From the NCBI GenBank assembly GCA_003132025.1, contig PKWJ01000037.1, positions 1 through 64,000 of the forward strand: a DNA stretch of 64,000 nucleotides, written 5' to 3'. This stretch comes from Gammaproteobacteria bacterium (GTDB lineage: Bacteria; Pseudomonadota; Gammaproteobacteria; Steroidobacterales; Steroidobacteraceae). The translations under genes and the position numbers were made by a program. Shown here piece after piece: positions 20,269 through 29,845 of the stretch (position 1 is the stretch's first letter; the number at the start of each line of letters is the position of its first letter). The notes under the pieces are model-generated. The model made no database searches, was not told the DNA's origin, and was given only the letters and a program-made list of their open reading frames with translations.

Positions 20269-21675
20269 ATGGCTGTACTGATCAAGCGCCTCACCCTGCT
20301 CGAGGCCCTGGGGCTTTCGCTGGCTGTGGTCGCACCCACCGTCACGGCCGCCTTCAATATCACGCTGGTGGTTGGCGCCGCCGGTCCCGCCGCGCCGCTC
20401 GCATTCGTGATTGCCGCGGTGGCTACGGTGCTGATCGCGTTGTCGTTCATGGCGTTCACGCATCGCGTCGCGCACGCGGGTTCCGCTTACGCCTACATCA
20501 CGCACACCTTTGGCAGTCGGGCAGGGTTCGTGGCCGGCTGGGCGCTGCTGCTCACCTATCTGGGATTCGGCACCGGCTTCGCCGCGCTGGTCGGCAGCTT
20601 CACCAGCGCCGCGTTCAAGGATGTCGGCGTCAGCACCGGCAGCGTCGGCTGGCTGGCGATCGGCATCGTGGGGCTGGTAGTGGCCTGGTGGCTCGCGAAT
20701 CAGGACATGCGGCTCGCCGGCCGCGTAATGCTGCTTCTCGAGGCGCTGGCCATGGCCGCAATCGTTTACCTGTGCGTGGCGATCCTGCGCAAGGTGCACC
20801 CGGACAGCGAACGGCTGGCCGCGAGCTTTCGGCCGGCGCGCGCCTTCCATGGCTGGGTGGGCCTCGGCTTCGGGATGGTGTTCAGCATGCTCTCGTTCGC
20901 CGGCTTCGAAGGCGCGGCCACGCTCGGTGAGGAGACCGTCAACCCGCGGCGCGCGATTCCGGTGGCCCTGATCGGGGCGGTACTGCTGTGCGCAGTATTC
21001 TTCACCTTCGTCTCGTATTGCGAGGTGGTCGGATTCGGGCCGGATGGGATGCGCGAGCTCGCCAATTCCGACGCGCCGCTCGATGTACTGTCGCGCCGTT
21101 ACGTGTCTGGGCGGCTGTCGATCGCACTGAATCTGGCGGCGGCGACTACGTGTTTCTCGGGCGCCATCGGCGCGATCGCAGCCGGCGGCCGCGTGCTGTA
21201 CGCGCTCGGCCGCGTGGGACTGTGGCGCCGGCTTGCCGAAGTGCATCCGGTACACGGCACGCCCGCGCCGGCCATCACCGTCACCGCACTGCTGATCATC
21301 CTGCCTTTCCTGCTGTGGGCGCCGTTCGCCGGCGCCGGCAACTACTACAGCTACACCAGCGAAACCGGTGCGCTCTCGCTGCTGCTCATCTATATCGGCG
21401 TCGGTGGTGCGGAGGTCATCGAGGCCCGGCGCGAGGGCCGGTATCGGTGGGCCGCCACCTGCGCGCTCGGACCGCTGTTGCTGTTGTGGGTGCTCTATTG
21501 CAACGTCTACCCGGTACCCGACTACCCGAACAATCTGTGGCCGTACGTCACGCTGGCGTGGGCAGCTAGCGCACTGCTGATCATTCACTTTCGACCGGAG
21601 CTGGCCGCAGCGCCGTTACCGGAATACAGCCTGGCTGCCTCGGCACCGACCGGTGACACCCACCATCAGACGTAG
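20269..21675 (+). CDS. APC family amino acid/amine permease
   Basis: 12-TM-like protein; LTLLEALGLSLAVVAPTVTAAFNITL...FAGFEGAATLGEETVNPRRAIPVAL. Confidence 0.87.
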   Translation: MAVLIKRLTLLEALGLSLAVVAPTVTAAFNITLVVGAAGPAAPLAFVIAAVATVLIALSFMAFTHRVAHAGSAYAYITHTFGSRAGFVAGWALLLTYLGFGTGFAALVGSFTSAAFKDVGVSTGSVGWLAIGIVGLVVAWWLANQDMRLAGRVMLLLEALAMAAIVYLCVAILRKVHPDSERLAASFRPARAFHGWVGLGFGMVFSMLSFAGFEGAATLGEETVNPRRAIPVALIGAVLLCAVFFTFVSYCEVVGFGPDGMRELANSDAPLDVLSRRYVSGRLSIALNLAAATTCFSGAIGAIAAGGRVLYALGRVGLWRRLAEVHPVHGTPAPAITVTALLIILPFLLWAPFAGAGNYYSYTSETGALSLLLIYIGVGGAEVIEARREGRYRWAATCALGPLLLLWVLYCNVYPVPDYPNNLWPYVTLAWAASALLIIHFRPELAAAPLPEYSLAASAPTGDTHHQT

Positions 21676-22058
21676 TGGCCGGCGCGCTCGAGTACCTCGA
21701 TCTTGTAGCCGTCGGGGTCGGTAACGAAATAGAAGCGCGCCGAACCATTAGGCGCGGCCAGCGATTTGATGTCGCCAGGCGCGTAGCCGAGGCGTAGCAG
21801 CAGATCGCGGTGCGCGCCAAGATCCTCGACGCAGAATGCCACATGGCCGTAGCCGGAGCCGTGCGTGTACGGCTCGCTCTGACTCTGGTTCCAGGTGAGT
21901 TCGATTTCGCAACCGCTATCTGCATCGCGCAGATACAGCAGCTTGAACGTCGGGAATTCTAGCCGGTGCGACTCCTGCAGGCCGAAGGCCTGCCGGTAGA
22001 ACGAAGCCGAACGCTCCAGATCGAGCACGCGGATCATCGAGTGAATGAGTTTCGCCAT
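21666..22058 (-). CDS. VOC family protein (lactoylglutathione lyase-like)
   Basis: MAKLIHSMIRVLDLERSASFYRQAFGL...GYGHVAFCVEDLGA...FVTDPDGYKIEVLER. Confidence 0.88.
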   Translation of the reverse strand: MAKLIHSMIRVLDLERSASFYRQAFGLQESHRLEFPTFKLLYLRDADSGCEIELTWNQSQSEPYTHGSGYGHVAFCVEDLGAHRDLLLRLGYAPGDIKSLAAPNGSARFYFVTDPDGYKIEVLERAGHYV

Positions 22059-22081
22059 GTTCGTCGCTCCTTGCGCCGATC

Positions 22082-22423
22082 TCATTGTACGGTGTCGAGC
22101 GACTCGATGTAGGCCGCGAGATTCGCGATGTCATCGTCGCTCAACGGCTTCGCGACCGCAGTCATGATGGCTGCGTAGGTCCCCTGGCGCCGGCCGTCGC
22201 GATATGCCTTGAGCGCGTTGATGACGTACGGACCGGACTGACCCGCGATCTTTGGATATTGCGGGATCACGGTCGAGCGCCCGTCCGAGCCGTGACAGGC
22301 AGCGCACTGAACGAATTTGTCACGCCCTTGCGCCACCGAGTCAGGCGCTGCGAGCGCACGCACCAGCAGCGCCGGCACTACCACGGCGATGCAAACGATG
22401 AATCCTCGGCCAACGGCGGGCAT
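22082..22423 (-). CDS. Monoheme c-type cytochrome
   Basis: Signal peptide, CAACHGSDG heme motif, IAGQSGPYVINALKAYRDGRR...LAAYIESL. Confidence 0.88.
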   Translation of the reverse strand: MPAVGRGFIVCIAVVVPALLVRALAAPDSVAQGRDKFVQCAACHGSDGRSTVIPQYPKIAGQSGPYVINALKAYRDGRRQGTYAAIMTAVAKPLSDDDIANLAAYIESLDTVQ

Positions 22424-22442
22424 CGGTGCACCTTGAGGCGAA

Positions 22443-22970
22443 TCAGTAGAGCACGATGTGCGGCAGGGCCAGCGTGTCCGCCGACGGGATCTGACCGGCG
22501 GCCAACAGCGCATCGACGATGCGTCGCCGGCTCGCGACGACATCGATGCGCGCCTGGCGCAGCTCTGCGACCTCGCTCGCCGTGTAGGGCTGGAAGTCCG
22601 CCGCTAGCTGCGCGCGGCTGTAGGTTGCCAGCAGCCAGTTGAGCACCGCGGCGATGTCAGCATCGGAGTTCGCGTTCAGGGCGACGTTAGGCACCTGTAC
22701 CAGGTAGCGGCGACCTTCCGGAATGCGCGTGAAATACCCGACTCGTCCGGCGAGCGTCGGAATCTCGGCTGCGGAGCTGCCAAACTCGCCGTGGCAGCCC
22801 TGGCAGTTGGTGGCATACAGCTGCGCCGTGCGCGGCATCGGCGCCAACTGCAGGCCCGAACGGCGAGTCTCGATGTCGGGTACATTGCTGCCGGACGCGG
22901 CAGGCGGGCTGCCGGCGCTGACGATCGAAGCTGCGAGTGCGAGCGCCAGCGCGGCCGCGAACTGTCGCAT
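22443..22970 (-). CDS. Monoheme c-type cytochrome
   Basis: Signal peptide and LYATNCQGCHGEFG heme motif. Confidence 0.87.
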   Translation of the reverse strand: MRQFAAALALALAASIVSAGSPPAASGSNVPDIETRRSGLQLAPMPRTAQLYATNCQGCHGEFGSSAAEIPTLAGRVGYFTRIPEGRRYLVQVPNVALNANSDADIAAVLNWLLATYSRAQLAADFQPYTASEVAELRQARIDVVASRRRIVDALLAAGQIPSADTLALPHIVLY

Positions 22971-22978
22971 GCGCGGCC

Positions 22979-23545
22979 CTATTCCGCGAGGCCGACCAGG
23001 CCGGCGCTGGAACAGTGGTAGACCATGCTCGAGGCACCGAAGCACCAGACGATATCGTTATTGACCTGCGGCCGGTAGGAAGGCATGTCGCCTTCCTGGC
23101 CCAGGCAGGCGCATCGCCCGCACGAGTCCTGGCCGCAGCAGTCGCGATACGCAATCAGATAGGTCCTGCCGTCATCCGGATTGATGCACGAGCCGATCCA
23201 CGAGGTCGGCGACGGCGAGGTGCCGGGCGGACAGGTGTGCGGTCCGCCGCCGCAGCAGGCGCACAGGTAGCCGTCGCTCGCGCAGTAGCGCCAGTAGTTG
23301 CAGCGCGTCGGATCGTTGGTCTGGGCATGATTGGCAAATTCGGAAGCGAACTTGCGCGCCGGCTTGGCGACTGGCCGCTCGCCGGCCTGTGCGCGGCGCG
23401 CCACCGGCAGCAGCGGCAGCGACGAGGCGGCCACGAGCCACAGCCCGCACTGCGACAGGAAGCCGCGGCGCGAAGTAAGTTGCGCCGCTCCGCGGCTCAA
23501 GCTCTCGATCAGGCCGTCGAAGCGGCCACTGCAGATCGGCTTCAT
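22979..23545 (-). CDS. mauA: Methylamine dehydrogenase light chain (TTQ subunit)
   Basis: Cys-rich CNYWRYCASDGYLCACCGG...SWIGSC...YLIAYRDCCGQDSCGRCACLGQEGDMPSYRPQVNNDIVWCFGA...YHC. Both candidate TTQ Trp residues are present (codons at 23198-23200 and 23045-23047). SRRGFL Tat-like leader. Confidence 0.93.
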   Translation of the reverse strand: MKPICSGRFDGLIESLSRGAAQLTSRRGFLSQCGLWLVAASSLPLLPVARRAQAGERPVAKPARKFASEFANHAQTNDPTRCNYWRYCASDGYLCACCGGGPHTCPPGTSPSPTSWIGSCINPDDGRTYLIAYRDCCGQDSCGRCACLGQEGDMPSYRPQVNNDIVWCFGASSMVYHCSSAGLVGLAE

Positions 23546-24168
23546 GTGTGACTGACCTCGTCCTGGTTGCGACTGGCGAGCCGCTGGGCCGCAAGGTACG
23601 CCTGGATGGTGCCGAAGCCGGTCTCCTCGGCGACGATCAGACTCTCGAGGTGTTCGCGACTGTTGACCAGGCCCTTGGCGCGGATGATCCCCTGCGCGTC
23701 GATCAATATGGCATACGGCAGCTTGCCAACCTGAAATGCGATGCCGACCTGGAGCGAATTGACGTACGGCAGGTGGCCGAGCCGAAACTCCTGAATCATC
23801 GCGCGCTGCTCGGCGGCCTCGCCGTCGCCAACCAGTACCACGTCCAGGCCCTCGGCGCCCGCAAGCGAGCGTGCGATCGGCAGCAGCTTCTTGCACACCG
23901 GGCATGATGGCGACACGAACAGCAGCAGCCGGCTGCGCGCCGCGGCCGCAGGTCCCCCGATCTCGACGCGATCTCCGGCGAGCGTGGCCACACTGATCGT
24001 CGGCGCGGGTTCGCCGACGGCCGGACCGTGATCGCTGGTCATGGCCCCCATCGGCGCGACACGCTCATGCAGCACACCGACCTGGCGGGCCAGCGCAAAC
24101 AGCAGCACCGCCAGCAACAGCGTGATCACCAGCTGGATCACAACGATGTAGGGCAACGCGTTCGCCAT
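23542..24168 (-). CDS. mauD: Methylamine utilization protein MauD (thioredoxin-like)
   Basis: N-terminal TM, GEPAPTISVATLAG, FVSPSCPVCKKLLP. 4-bp overlap with mauA. Confidence 0.92.
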   Translation of the reverse strand: MANALPYIVVIQLVITLLLAVLLFALARQVGVLHERVAPMGAMTSDHGPAVGEPAPTISVATLAGDRVEIGGPAAAARSRLLLFVSPSCPVCKKLLPIARSLAGAEGLDVVLVGDGEAAEQRAMIQEFRLGHLPYVNSLQVGIAFQVGKLPYAILIDAQGIIRAKGLVNSREHLESLIVAEETGFGTIQAYLAAQRLASRNQDEVSHT

Positions 24169-24177
24169 GACCCTGAC

Positions 24178-24747
24178 CTAGAAACCGAGCCGCGCCCGAC
24201 CGGCGCGCAGGTTGTCATCGAAGCTGGGCGGCGCTAGCTGCAGGGCGATCTGCAGCACCGGGTAGAGAAATCCAAGCGTCACGACGAAGGCCAGTACGAG
24301 GCTGAGTTCCGCCGCGCTCAGCGCGCGTCCGTTCGTGGGCAGCAGCAGTACCAGGGCCAGCGCGGCGAGCACCAGGTTGCGGCCAACCATCCACGGCGCG
24401 ATGCCCTGGCGCCGTTGCGAACCAAAGCAGCCGCAGTCGATCGAGCGGCGGCCGCGGCCCAGGTTGATCGCAAGCGCACACGCATAGGCGAGCAGCAGCG
24501 CTGCGACAGCGAGTGCCCCCGCGACACGTGTGCGCTGCCACAGCAGTGCAGCCGCCGCCAGCGCCTCGGTCAGCGGCACCAGCAACGCCACTGGGCCTGC
24601 GAGCAGCTCGGGCAGGAGCCGGTAGTGGCGCACGATGGTCGGCCACTGCTCGCGCGCGCGCAGCTTGTGGAGAGCCGCGGCGCCGAACAGGGCCGCCAGC
24701 GCGAGCGCGAGCGTCAGCTGCGCCAGCGTATCGAGCATCTCACTCAC
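24178..24747 (-). CDS. mauE: Methylamine utilization protein MauE
   Basis: Multi-TM; FGAAALHKLRAREQWPTIVRHYRLLPE...INLGRGRRSIDCGCFGSQRRQGIAPWMVGRN. Confidence 0.92.
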   Translation of the reverse strand: MSEMLDTLAQLTLALALAALFGAAALHKLRAREQWPTIVRHYRLLPELLAGPVALLVPLTEALAAAALLWQRTRVAGALAVAALLLAYACALAINLGRGRRSIDCGCFGSQRRQGIAPWMVGRNLVLAALALVLLLPTNGRALSAAELSLVLAFVVTLGFLYPVLQIALQLAPPSFDDNLRAGRARLGF

Positions 24748-25927
24748 CCCACACGGTCAACAGTTGCGGCGTGAAGCCAAGGGGTTTGGTCCTATAGAGC
24801 GGTTTACCGGTCGCGAGCCTGAAGCCGTAGATCCGGTAGCTGTCCGCGATCACGTACAGCAGCGCATCGGCGTCCTGCGACACCGCGATCGACTGTGCCG
24901 GCTCGGGCAGCTTCACGCGCTGGAGGCGCGTGCCGGTGGTGGCATCGAATTCCCACACCTCGGTGCCAGAATTCTTGTGGGTCCAGTCGCGCCCCCGGTG
25001 CATCAGTACGTACAGACGGCGCTTGGGGGAGTGGAAGTGGCTGATCTGCCAGCCGCCGGGTCGCCACCCGGCGCTGCGCTCCGCATCGCTGGTCAGCGAC
25101 CAGCTCGCGCCAATCACCGCCTGCTCGCCGGCAAGATTCACCGGAATGACCCTGCCATGGTAGGTCACCAGATAGAGCATCTGGTGATGCTTGTCCCAGC
25201 CGGAGTGCTCGAACGCGGGATCGTTCTTGGCATCGAAGACGTTCGCGGTGCGCTTGACGGTGGCGTTGGCCGACTCATCGAAGCTCACGGTCGCAATCGC
25301 GCCGTCGGCGCACAGCGAGGAGAATCGCGCTGGCCCCTGCGCGAAGATCAGACCACAGCCCGGGATGCCGATCGTGCCGACCGCCTTGCGCTCCTTGAGG
25401 TCGGTGACCGTCACGGCCGTCTGCGGCGCAAGGTTGTAGGTGAGCCCGTAGTGCCCATCCGGAGTCACATCAAAGTTGTACTTCTTGGAAACGATCAGCA
25501 GCCGCCCCGCCGGCAGCGGGATGTCCTCACTGACCTGCAGGGTGCGCGCGTCGCGCACCACGATGTAGTCGCTGCGCTTGCCGCGGGTGTGCTTCTCCCA
25601 GTAGGAATCCACGGCATAGAGCTCGCTGCCGTCGGGAGACACCGCGAAGTTCGGCCAATAGGCCTGGTTGAACATGCCCTCGACCTGGCCGCTGGTACCG
25701 TCCAGGACGTAGGTTCTGGCCGCCTCGGCCGCCGGGAACGCGACATCCAGGACATATAGCCGCCGCAGATCCGTTGGTGCCAGTGTCGCGGTGACGTGCG
25801 ACTCGGCGAGCTGCAGCTTCGCGTCCGCGGTGAGATCATCCGAATCGCCGGCAAGCGCGGGGCTCGCGAGCACCAGTGCACTCGCGGCGACGCCCGCGGC
25901 CAAGATGCCCCCGCTCCACCCCCTCAT
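24740..25927 (-). CDS. mauB: Methylamine dehydrogenase heavy chain
   Basis: Signal peptide, beta-propeller-type sequence (YVLDVAFPAAEAARTYVLDGTSGQVEGMFNQAYWPNFAVSPDGSELYAVDSYWEKHTRGKRSDYIVV); linked to mauEDA. Confidence 0.92.
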   Translation of the reverse strand: MRGWSGGILAAGVAASALVLASPALAGDSDDLTADAKLQLAESHVTATLAPTDLRRLYVLDVAFPAAEAARTYVLDGTSGQVEGMFNQAYWPNFAVSPDGSELYAVDSYWEKHTRGKRSDYIVVRDARTLQVSEDIPLPAGRLLIVSKKYNFDVTPDGHYGLTYNLAPQTAVTVTDLKERKAVGTIGIPGCGLIFAQGPARFSSLCADGAIATVSFDESANATVKRTANVFDAKNDPAFEHSGWDKHHQMLYLVTYHGRVIPVNLAGEQAVIGASWSLTSDAERSAGWRPGGWQISHFHSPKRRLYVLMHRGRDWTHKNSGTEVWEFDATTGTRLQRVKLPEPAQSIAVSQDADALLYVIADSYRIYGFRLATGKPLYRTKPLGFTPQLLTVWGE

Positions 25928-25970
25928 CGGTCCCGCTCCTATCGTTGCCGCGCGGCCACCAGCACTGGCT

Positions 25971-28406
25971 TCAGAACTTCACGTTGAGCTGCATGCCGAC
26001 AGTGCGCGGCTGATTGGTCGAGTAGCGCACGGTCTGCGGAATGTTGAATTGGAAGCTGGTGTTGTTGGCGGAAATCAGCGCCACCTCGTTGGTGAAATTG
26101 GTAACAAAGGCGACCACCGACCATGGTCCGTGATCGAGGATCAGGTGCGCGTTCGCAATGTTGTACGACGGCAGATGGTAGCCGAAGAAGTAAGCGACAT
26201 CGGTCGACGGACCGACGAAGGAATCGTCGATGCGCGCCGTGAGCTGGTAGTTGGGAACGATTGGCGTCGTGTAAGCCAGCGATGCGCTCGCGGTATCCTT
26301 CGGTACGTTCAGGATCGGCACCGTGCAGCTGCCGGTCACCGGACACGGCCGCGTGACACCATCCGGGGCAAATGCCACCTGCGACAGGTAAGCCTGGAAC
26401 GACGCATTAGGCGCGGTGATCTTCGAGTTGGTGTAGGCACCGCTCACCGACATGGTCCAGGCCTCGGCCAGCTTGGCGTTGATCTCGAGCTCCGGGCCGA
26501 AGGCACGGCCGTCGCCGGCGTTGTTGTAGTACTGATAGCCGCAGGGCAGCGTGATGACCTGCTGCACACCGAGCCAGCGGATGTAGTAGACGTCGCCGTT
26601 GATCGTCAGTCGATTGTCCAGCAGTTTCGCCTTTTCGCCAACCTCGTAGTTCCAGGCCTCGTCGGGGCTGAAGGCGAGCACACCGGGCTGGCAGTTGATC
26701 GGCGGGCCGCTCGGCAGGATCTGGTTCGCCCCGCCGGGCCGGAAGCCCTTGGAAATCGTCGTGTAGAGGTTCAGGTCGTGCGTGGGTTCATACGACAGGT
26801 CCACTCGCGGGTTGAAGCCGCTGTCTGAGGCGCGCGTGACTTGCACCGGCGTGACCGCCTGATTGGGGTACGGGGCATCCACGCCCCAGGAAAACTCGTG
26901 CTGTTCGCTCTTGTACGTGTACCAGCGCACGCCGGCGGACAGCTTCCAGTGATCGTCGAACTTGTACGAGCCGTCCGCGAACAGCGCCGTCTGCCGCACC
27001 CAGTAAGGGTTCCAGGAGGTGAAGTACGAGCCGTCGGGAACGCTCGGTGTCGCGTTCAGCGGGCTGTTGCTGACCTCGTTCCAGATTGATTTCAATTGAC
27101 TATAGAACACTCCCCCGACCCAGTGCAGGCCGCCGACATCGTGCGAGGTCAGGCGCACCTCCTGGCTGAACTGGTGCGAAGGGTCGACCTCGGAGTACAG
27201 CACCGGCGCCAGCGGCGAGTTGCCCCCATTCGAATAATACAGCGACTCGGAAGCATCCTCGGCCTGGTGATTGAGCCGGGTGAAATACGATGTCGCGCTG
27301 GTCAGGTCGGCGAAGCCGACGTTGGCGTTGATCGTCAGGCCGTAGATCTGGACGTTATCATTCAGGAATTCGCGCAGCGGAAACACCTCGTAGTGCGCGT
27401 CGTAGATCTTGCCTGGCGACGCACTGGTGGGGCTCGAATCCAGCAGGTCGTAGCCTCCCATCGACAGGCGCTGATCGTACGCCATGGCGGTGATCGACAG
27501 ATCCTCGTTGGGCTGAAACAGCACCGTCACCCGGCCGTTGCGCATGTGCTCGACGTTGGCCCGCGGGATCTCGCTCTCCACCGGCGCGTTGTATACCGGC
27601 GTCTGATTCGGAGTCAGCAGCGTGGTCGCAGCGTTCGGCACGTTGACGGCAATCAGATTGATCCAGCCGCTGCGATCGAGGTCACCGCCGACGATGCGCA
27701 CCGCGATCTTGTCGCCCAGCGGCAGGTTGAGCATCAGATTCGCCCCACCGTTGGCGCCGCCGCCGTCGGTATACGAGCCGGTCACCTGCGCCGAGCCCTC
27801 GAACTGGTTGAGTTTCGGCTGCGCCGTGACGACCTTGACCGTACCGCCCATTGAACCCGAGCCATAGAGTGTGCCCTGCGGGCCGCGCAGCACCTCGACG
27901 CGATCGACGTCGTACAGGCTCGGGTCGATGACGACCTTGCCGGACTGAGACAGTGCGGGCGGTGACAATGGGATCTCATCGAGGTAGAAGCCGACCGTCG
28001 GCGCTGCGCCGCCGTTCGAGGCCAGACCGCGGGCTTCGTATTCGGTGAGGCCGGGGCCGGCCGAGCGCATCGACAGCCCAGGAACGTCGCGCGCGAGCTC
28101 CTCGACGTTCACGATGCCCTGCTCCTCGAGCTGGGTGGAACTCACCGCCGAAATGCTGATCGGCGTGTCCTGAATGGTCGACTTGACCTTCTCGGCGGTG
28201 ACGACGATCTCGGTGAGCCCGCCCTCGCTGGTAGCAGCGGCGCTCGTGTCCGCCTGCGCGCCAGGTACGAGATAGAACGCCGCTAGCAATCCCGATGCAC
28301 AGACGATGGCGGCCCGCGCCGCGGCACGCGGCGGCCAATGTTTGTAAGGACCAGCGCAACCCGTACACGCATCCACTGCCGTCGAATAACGGACTGTCGT
28401 TCTCAT
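25971..28406 (-). CDS. TonB-dependent outer-membrane receptor
   Basis: Plug TEIVVTAEKVKSTIQDTPISISAVSSTQLEEQGIVNVEELARDVPGLSM...DVDRVEVLRGPQGTLYGSGSMGGTVKVVTAQP, barrel, C-terminal NQPRTVGMQLNVKF. Confidence 0.94.
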   Translation of the reverse strand: MRTTVRYSTAVDACTGCAGPYKHWPPRAAARAAIVCASGLLAAFYLVPGAQADTSAAATSEGGLTEIVVTAEKVKSTIQDTPISISAVSSTQLEEQGIVNVEELARDVPGLSMRSAGPGLTEYEARGLASNGGAAPTVGFYLDEIPLSPPALSQSGKVVIDPSLYDVDRVEVLRGPQGTLYGSGSMGGTVKVVTAQPKLNQFEGSAQVTGSYTDGGGANGGANLMLNLPLGDKIAVRIVGGDLDRSGWINLIAVNVPNAATTLLTPNQTPVYNAPVESEIPRANVEHMRNGRVTVLFQPNEDLSITAMAYDQRLSMGGYDLLDSSPTSASPGKIYDAHYEVFPLREFLNDNVQIYGLTINANVGFADLTSATSYFTRLNHQAEDASESLYYSNGGNSPLAPVLYSEVDPSHQFSQEVRLTSHDVGGLHWVGGVFYSQLKSIWNEVSNSPLNATPSVPDGSYFTSWNPYWVRQTALFADGSYKFDDHWKLSAGVRWYTYKSEQHEFSWGVDAPYPNQAVTPVQVTRASDSGFNPRVDLSYEPTHDLNLYTTISKGFRPGGANQILPSGPPINCQPGVLAFSPDEAWNYEVGEKAKLLDNRLTINGDVYYIRWLGVQQVITLPCGYQYYNNAGDGRAFGPELEINAKLAEAWTMSVSGAYTNSKITAPNASFQAYLSQVAFAPDGVTRPCPVTGSCTVPILNVPKDTASASLAYTTPIVPNYQLTARIDDSFVGPSTDVAYFFGYHLPSYNIANAHLILDHGPWSVVAFVTNFTNEVALISANNTSFQFNIPQTVRYSTNQPRTVGMQLNVKF

Positions 28407-28784
28407 GAATCACCGCCTCCCCTGCGATGGAATGAAAGCGCACGCGACGCAGCAAATATAACAGTCTTACAGCGAAGGGAAACGCACTAACAGATATGAG
28501 TTCTGGTCAGCATCATCCCGGTGCAGTGCTGGCTCCCCAGGCCCTCGATCGGTGCGTTGTACGCGCAAACGAGCATGTCGCGAACATTCAAGCGAGTTGC
28601 GTCACACGACGGGCGCAGCTCGTCGGCCACGCCGCGATTTTCGCGCTTGCCGAATCCGGCACGCATCACCACTTGATCATTTGCGCCGCGCGTGGTCCAA
28701 ATGGACACCGGCCAGATGGTCGGTCACCTGGCCGCGAACGGTCCTGTTCTGCCTACCGGTCCCCGTGCCGCAAGGGGGCGCCGG

Positions 28785-29186
28785 CTACCGGAAGCGCTCA
28801 TCGATCGGCAGGTCGAGTGCGAATGCGTGCCGGTTGGTCTCGTTCGCAAGACCGACTATAGCCACCAGCTCTGCGTGCTGTTGCGGCGTCATGCCCTTGT
28901 GTCTGGCGGCAAAGCCGTGCGAGGCGATGCAATAGCGGCAGCCATTGGTGATGCTCACGGCCATGTAGATCAGCTCCTTCGTCAGCGGATCGAGCGCACC
29001 GGCCCCCATGACCTCCTTGGAATTGGCCCACATGCGCCGCAGGGTGGGCGGATGGTGCGCCAGTATCTTCCAGTAGTTGTTGACCCAATCGGTGTTGCGG
29101 GTAGCCATGATGTCGTCATACACCGCGCGCACCGCCGGCGAGGCGCTGACATATTCAATCGGGGTCGCGTTCGCGCTCATGGTCAA
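28785..29186 (-). CDS. Carboxymuconolactone decarboxylase/AhpD-like protein
   Basis: LTKELIYMAVSITNGCRYCIASHGFAARHKGM (CxxC). Confidence 0.88.
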   Translation of the reverse strand: MTMSANATPIEYVSASPAVRAVYDDIMATRNTDWVNNYWKILAHHPPTLRRMWANSKEVMGAGALDPLTKELIYMAVSITNGCRYCIASHGFAARHKGMTPQQHAELVAIVGLANETNRHAFALDLPIDERFR

Positions 29187-29845
29187 CCTCTTTTACCCGC
29201 CAGGCGTTCGATCTCTTCCAGCAGTTCGCGTGTGCTGCGTTGCCTGCAATAGCCGCGATTATTGCGCAGCGACCATTCATGTCGCTCGGCCGACAGCGTG
29301 ACGCAGGCATCGGTCGGCAGCGTCACAAGATAGCCAAGGTCGCAGGCGTCACGCACCGTCGAATCCACGCATTGATCGGTCAGGCATCCGGCCACGATCA
29401 GATAGCGCGTGCCAAGATTACGCAGCACATAATCGATGTTGGTGGAGATGAACACCGATGATGAGGTCTTGGGAAAAACGATCTCATCCTCACCGGGGGT
29501 CAGTTCACTCACCATGTTCGCGTCCGGCGAACCCTTGGGCACGTTGAAGCCGGTGATCTTGTAATCCAGTGAGCGGTCACGTCCGTCTGCCGTCAGACTC
29601 TCGATCACGGTGTAGACGACTTCTATCCCGGCGCGGCGACAGGACTGCTGTAACAGCACCATATTGGGCAGCGCGCTGTGCTTCAAGGTGCGAAAGAAAT
29701 AGCCGTAGCGCTGCTCCTTCTCGGCCGCGCCGAGATGAGCATATTCACCGCCATCCCGGCTGCAGTTGTAGGTCTGCACATCGACCAACAGCAACGCGGC
29801 ACGCGCCGGGTCAATCTCGATCTCGCGACTCAGCGGCTGGCTCAC
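29183..29845 (-). CDS. Isochorismatase-like cysteine hydrolase
   Basis: AALLLVDVQTYNC and GCLTDQCVDSTVRDACDLGYLVTLPTDAC. GTG start assumed at 29845, overlapping the upstream gene. Confidence 0.85.
   Translation of the reverse strand: MSQPLSREIEIDPARAALLLVDVQTYNCSRDGGEYAHLGAAEKEQRYGYFFRTLKHSALPNMVLLQQSCRRAGIEVVYTVIESLTADGRDRSLDYKITGFNVPKGSPDANMVSELTPGEDEIVFPKTSSSVFISTNIDYVLRNLGTRYLIVAGCLTDQCVDSTVRDACDLGYLVTLPTDACVTLSAERHEWSLRNNRGYCRQRSTRELLEEIERLAGKRG

Noticed and set aside
20140-21588. 482-aa minus-strand ORF opposite the APC permease
   Set aside because: Arg/Gln/His-rich shadow frame with no domain signature.
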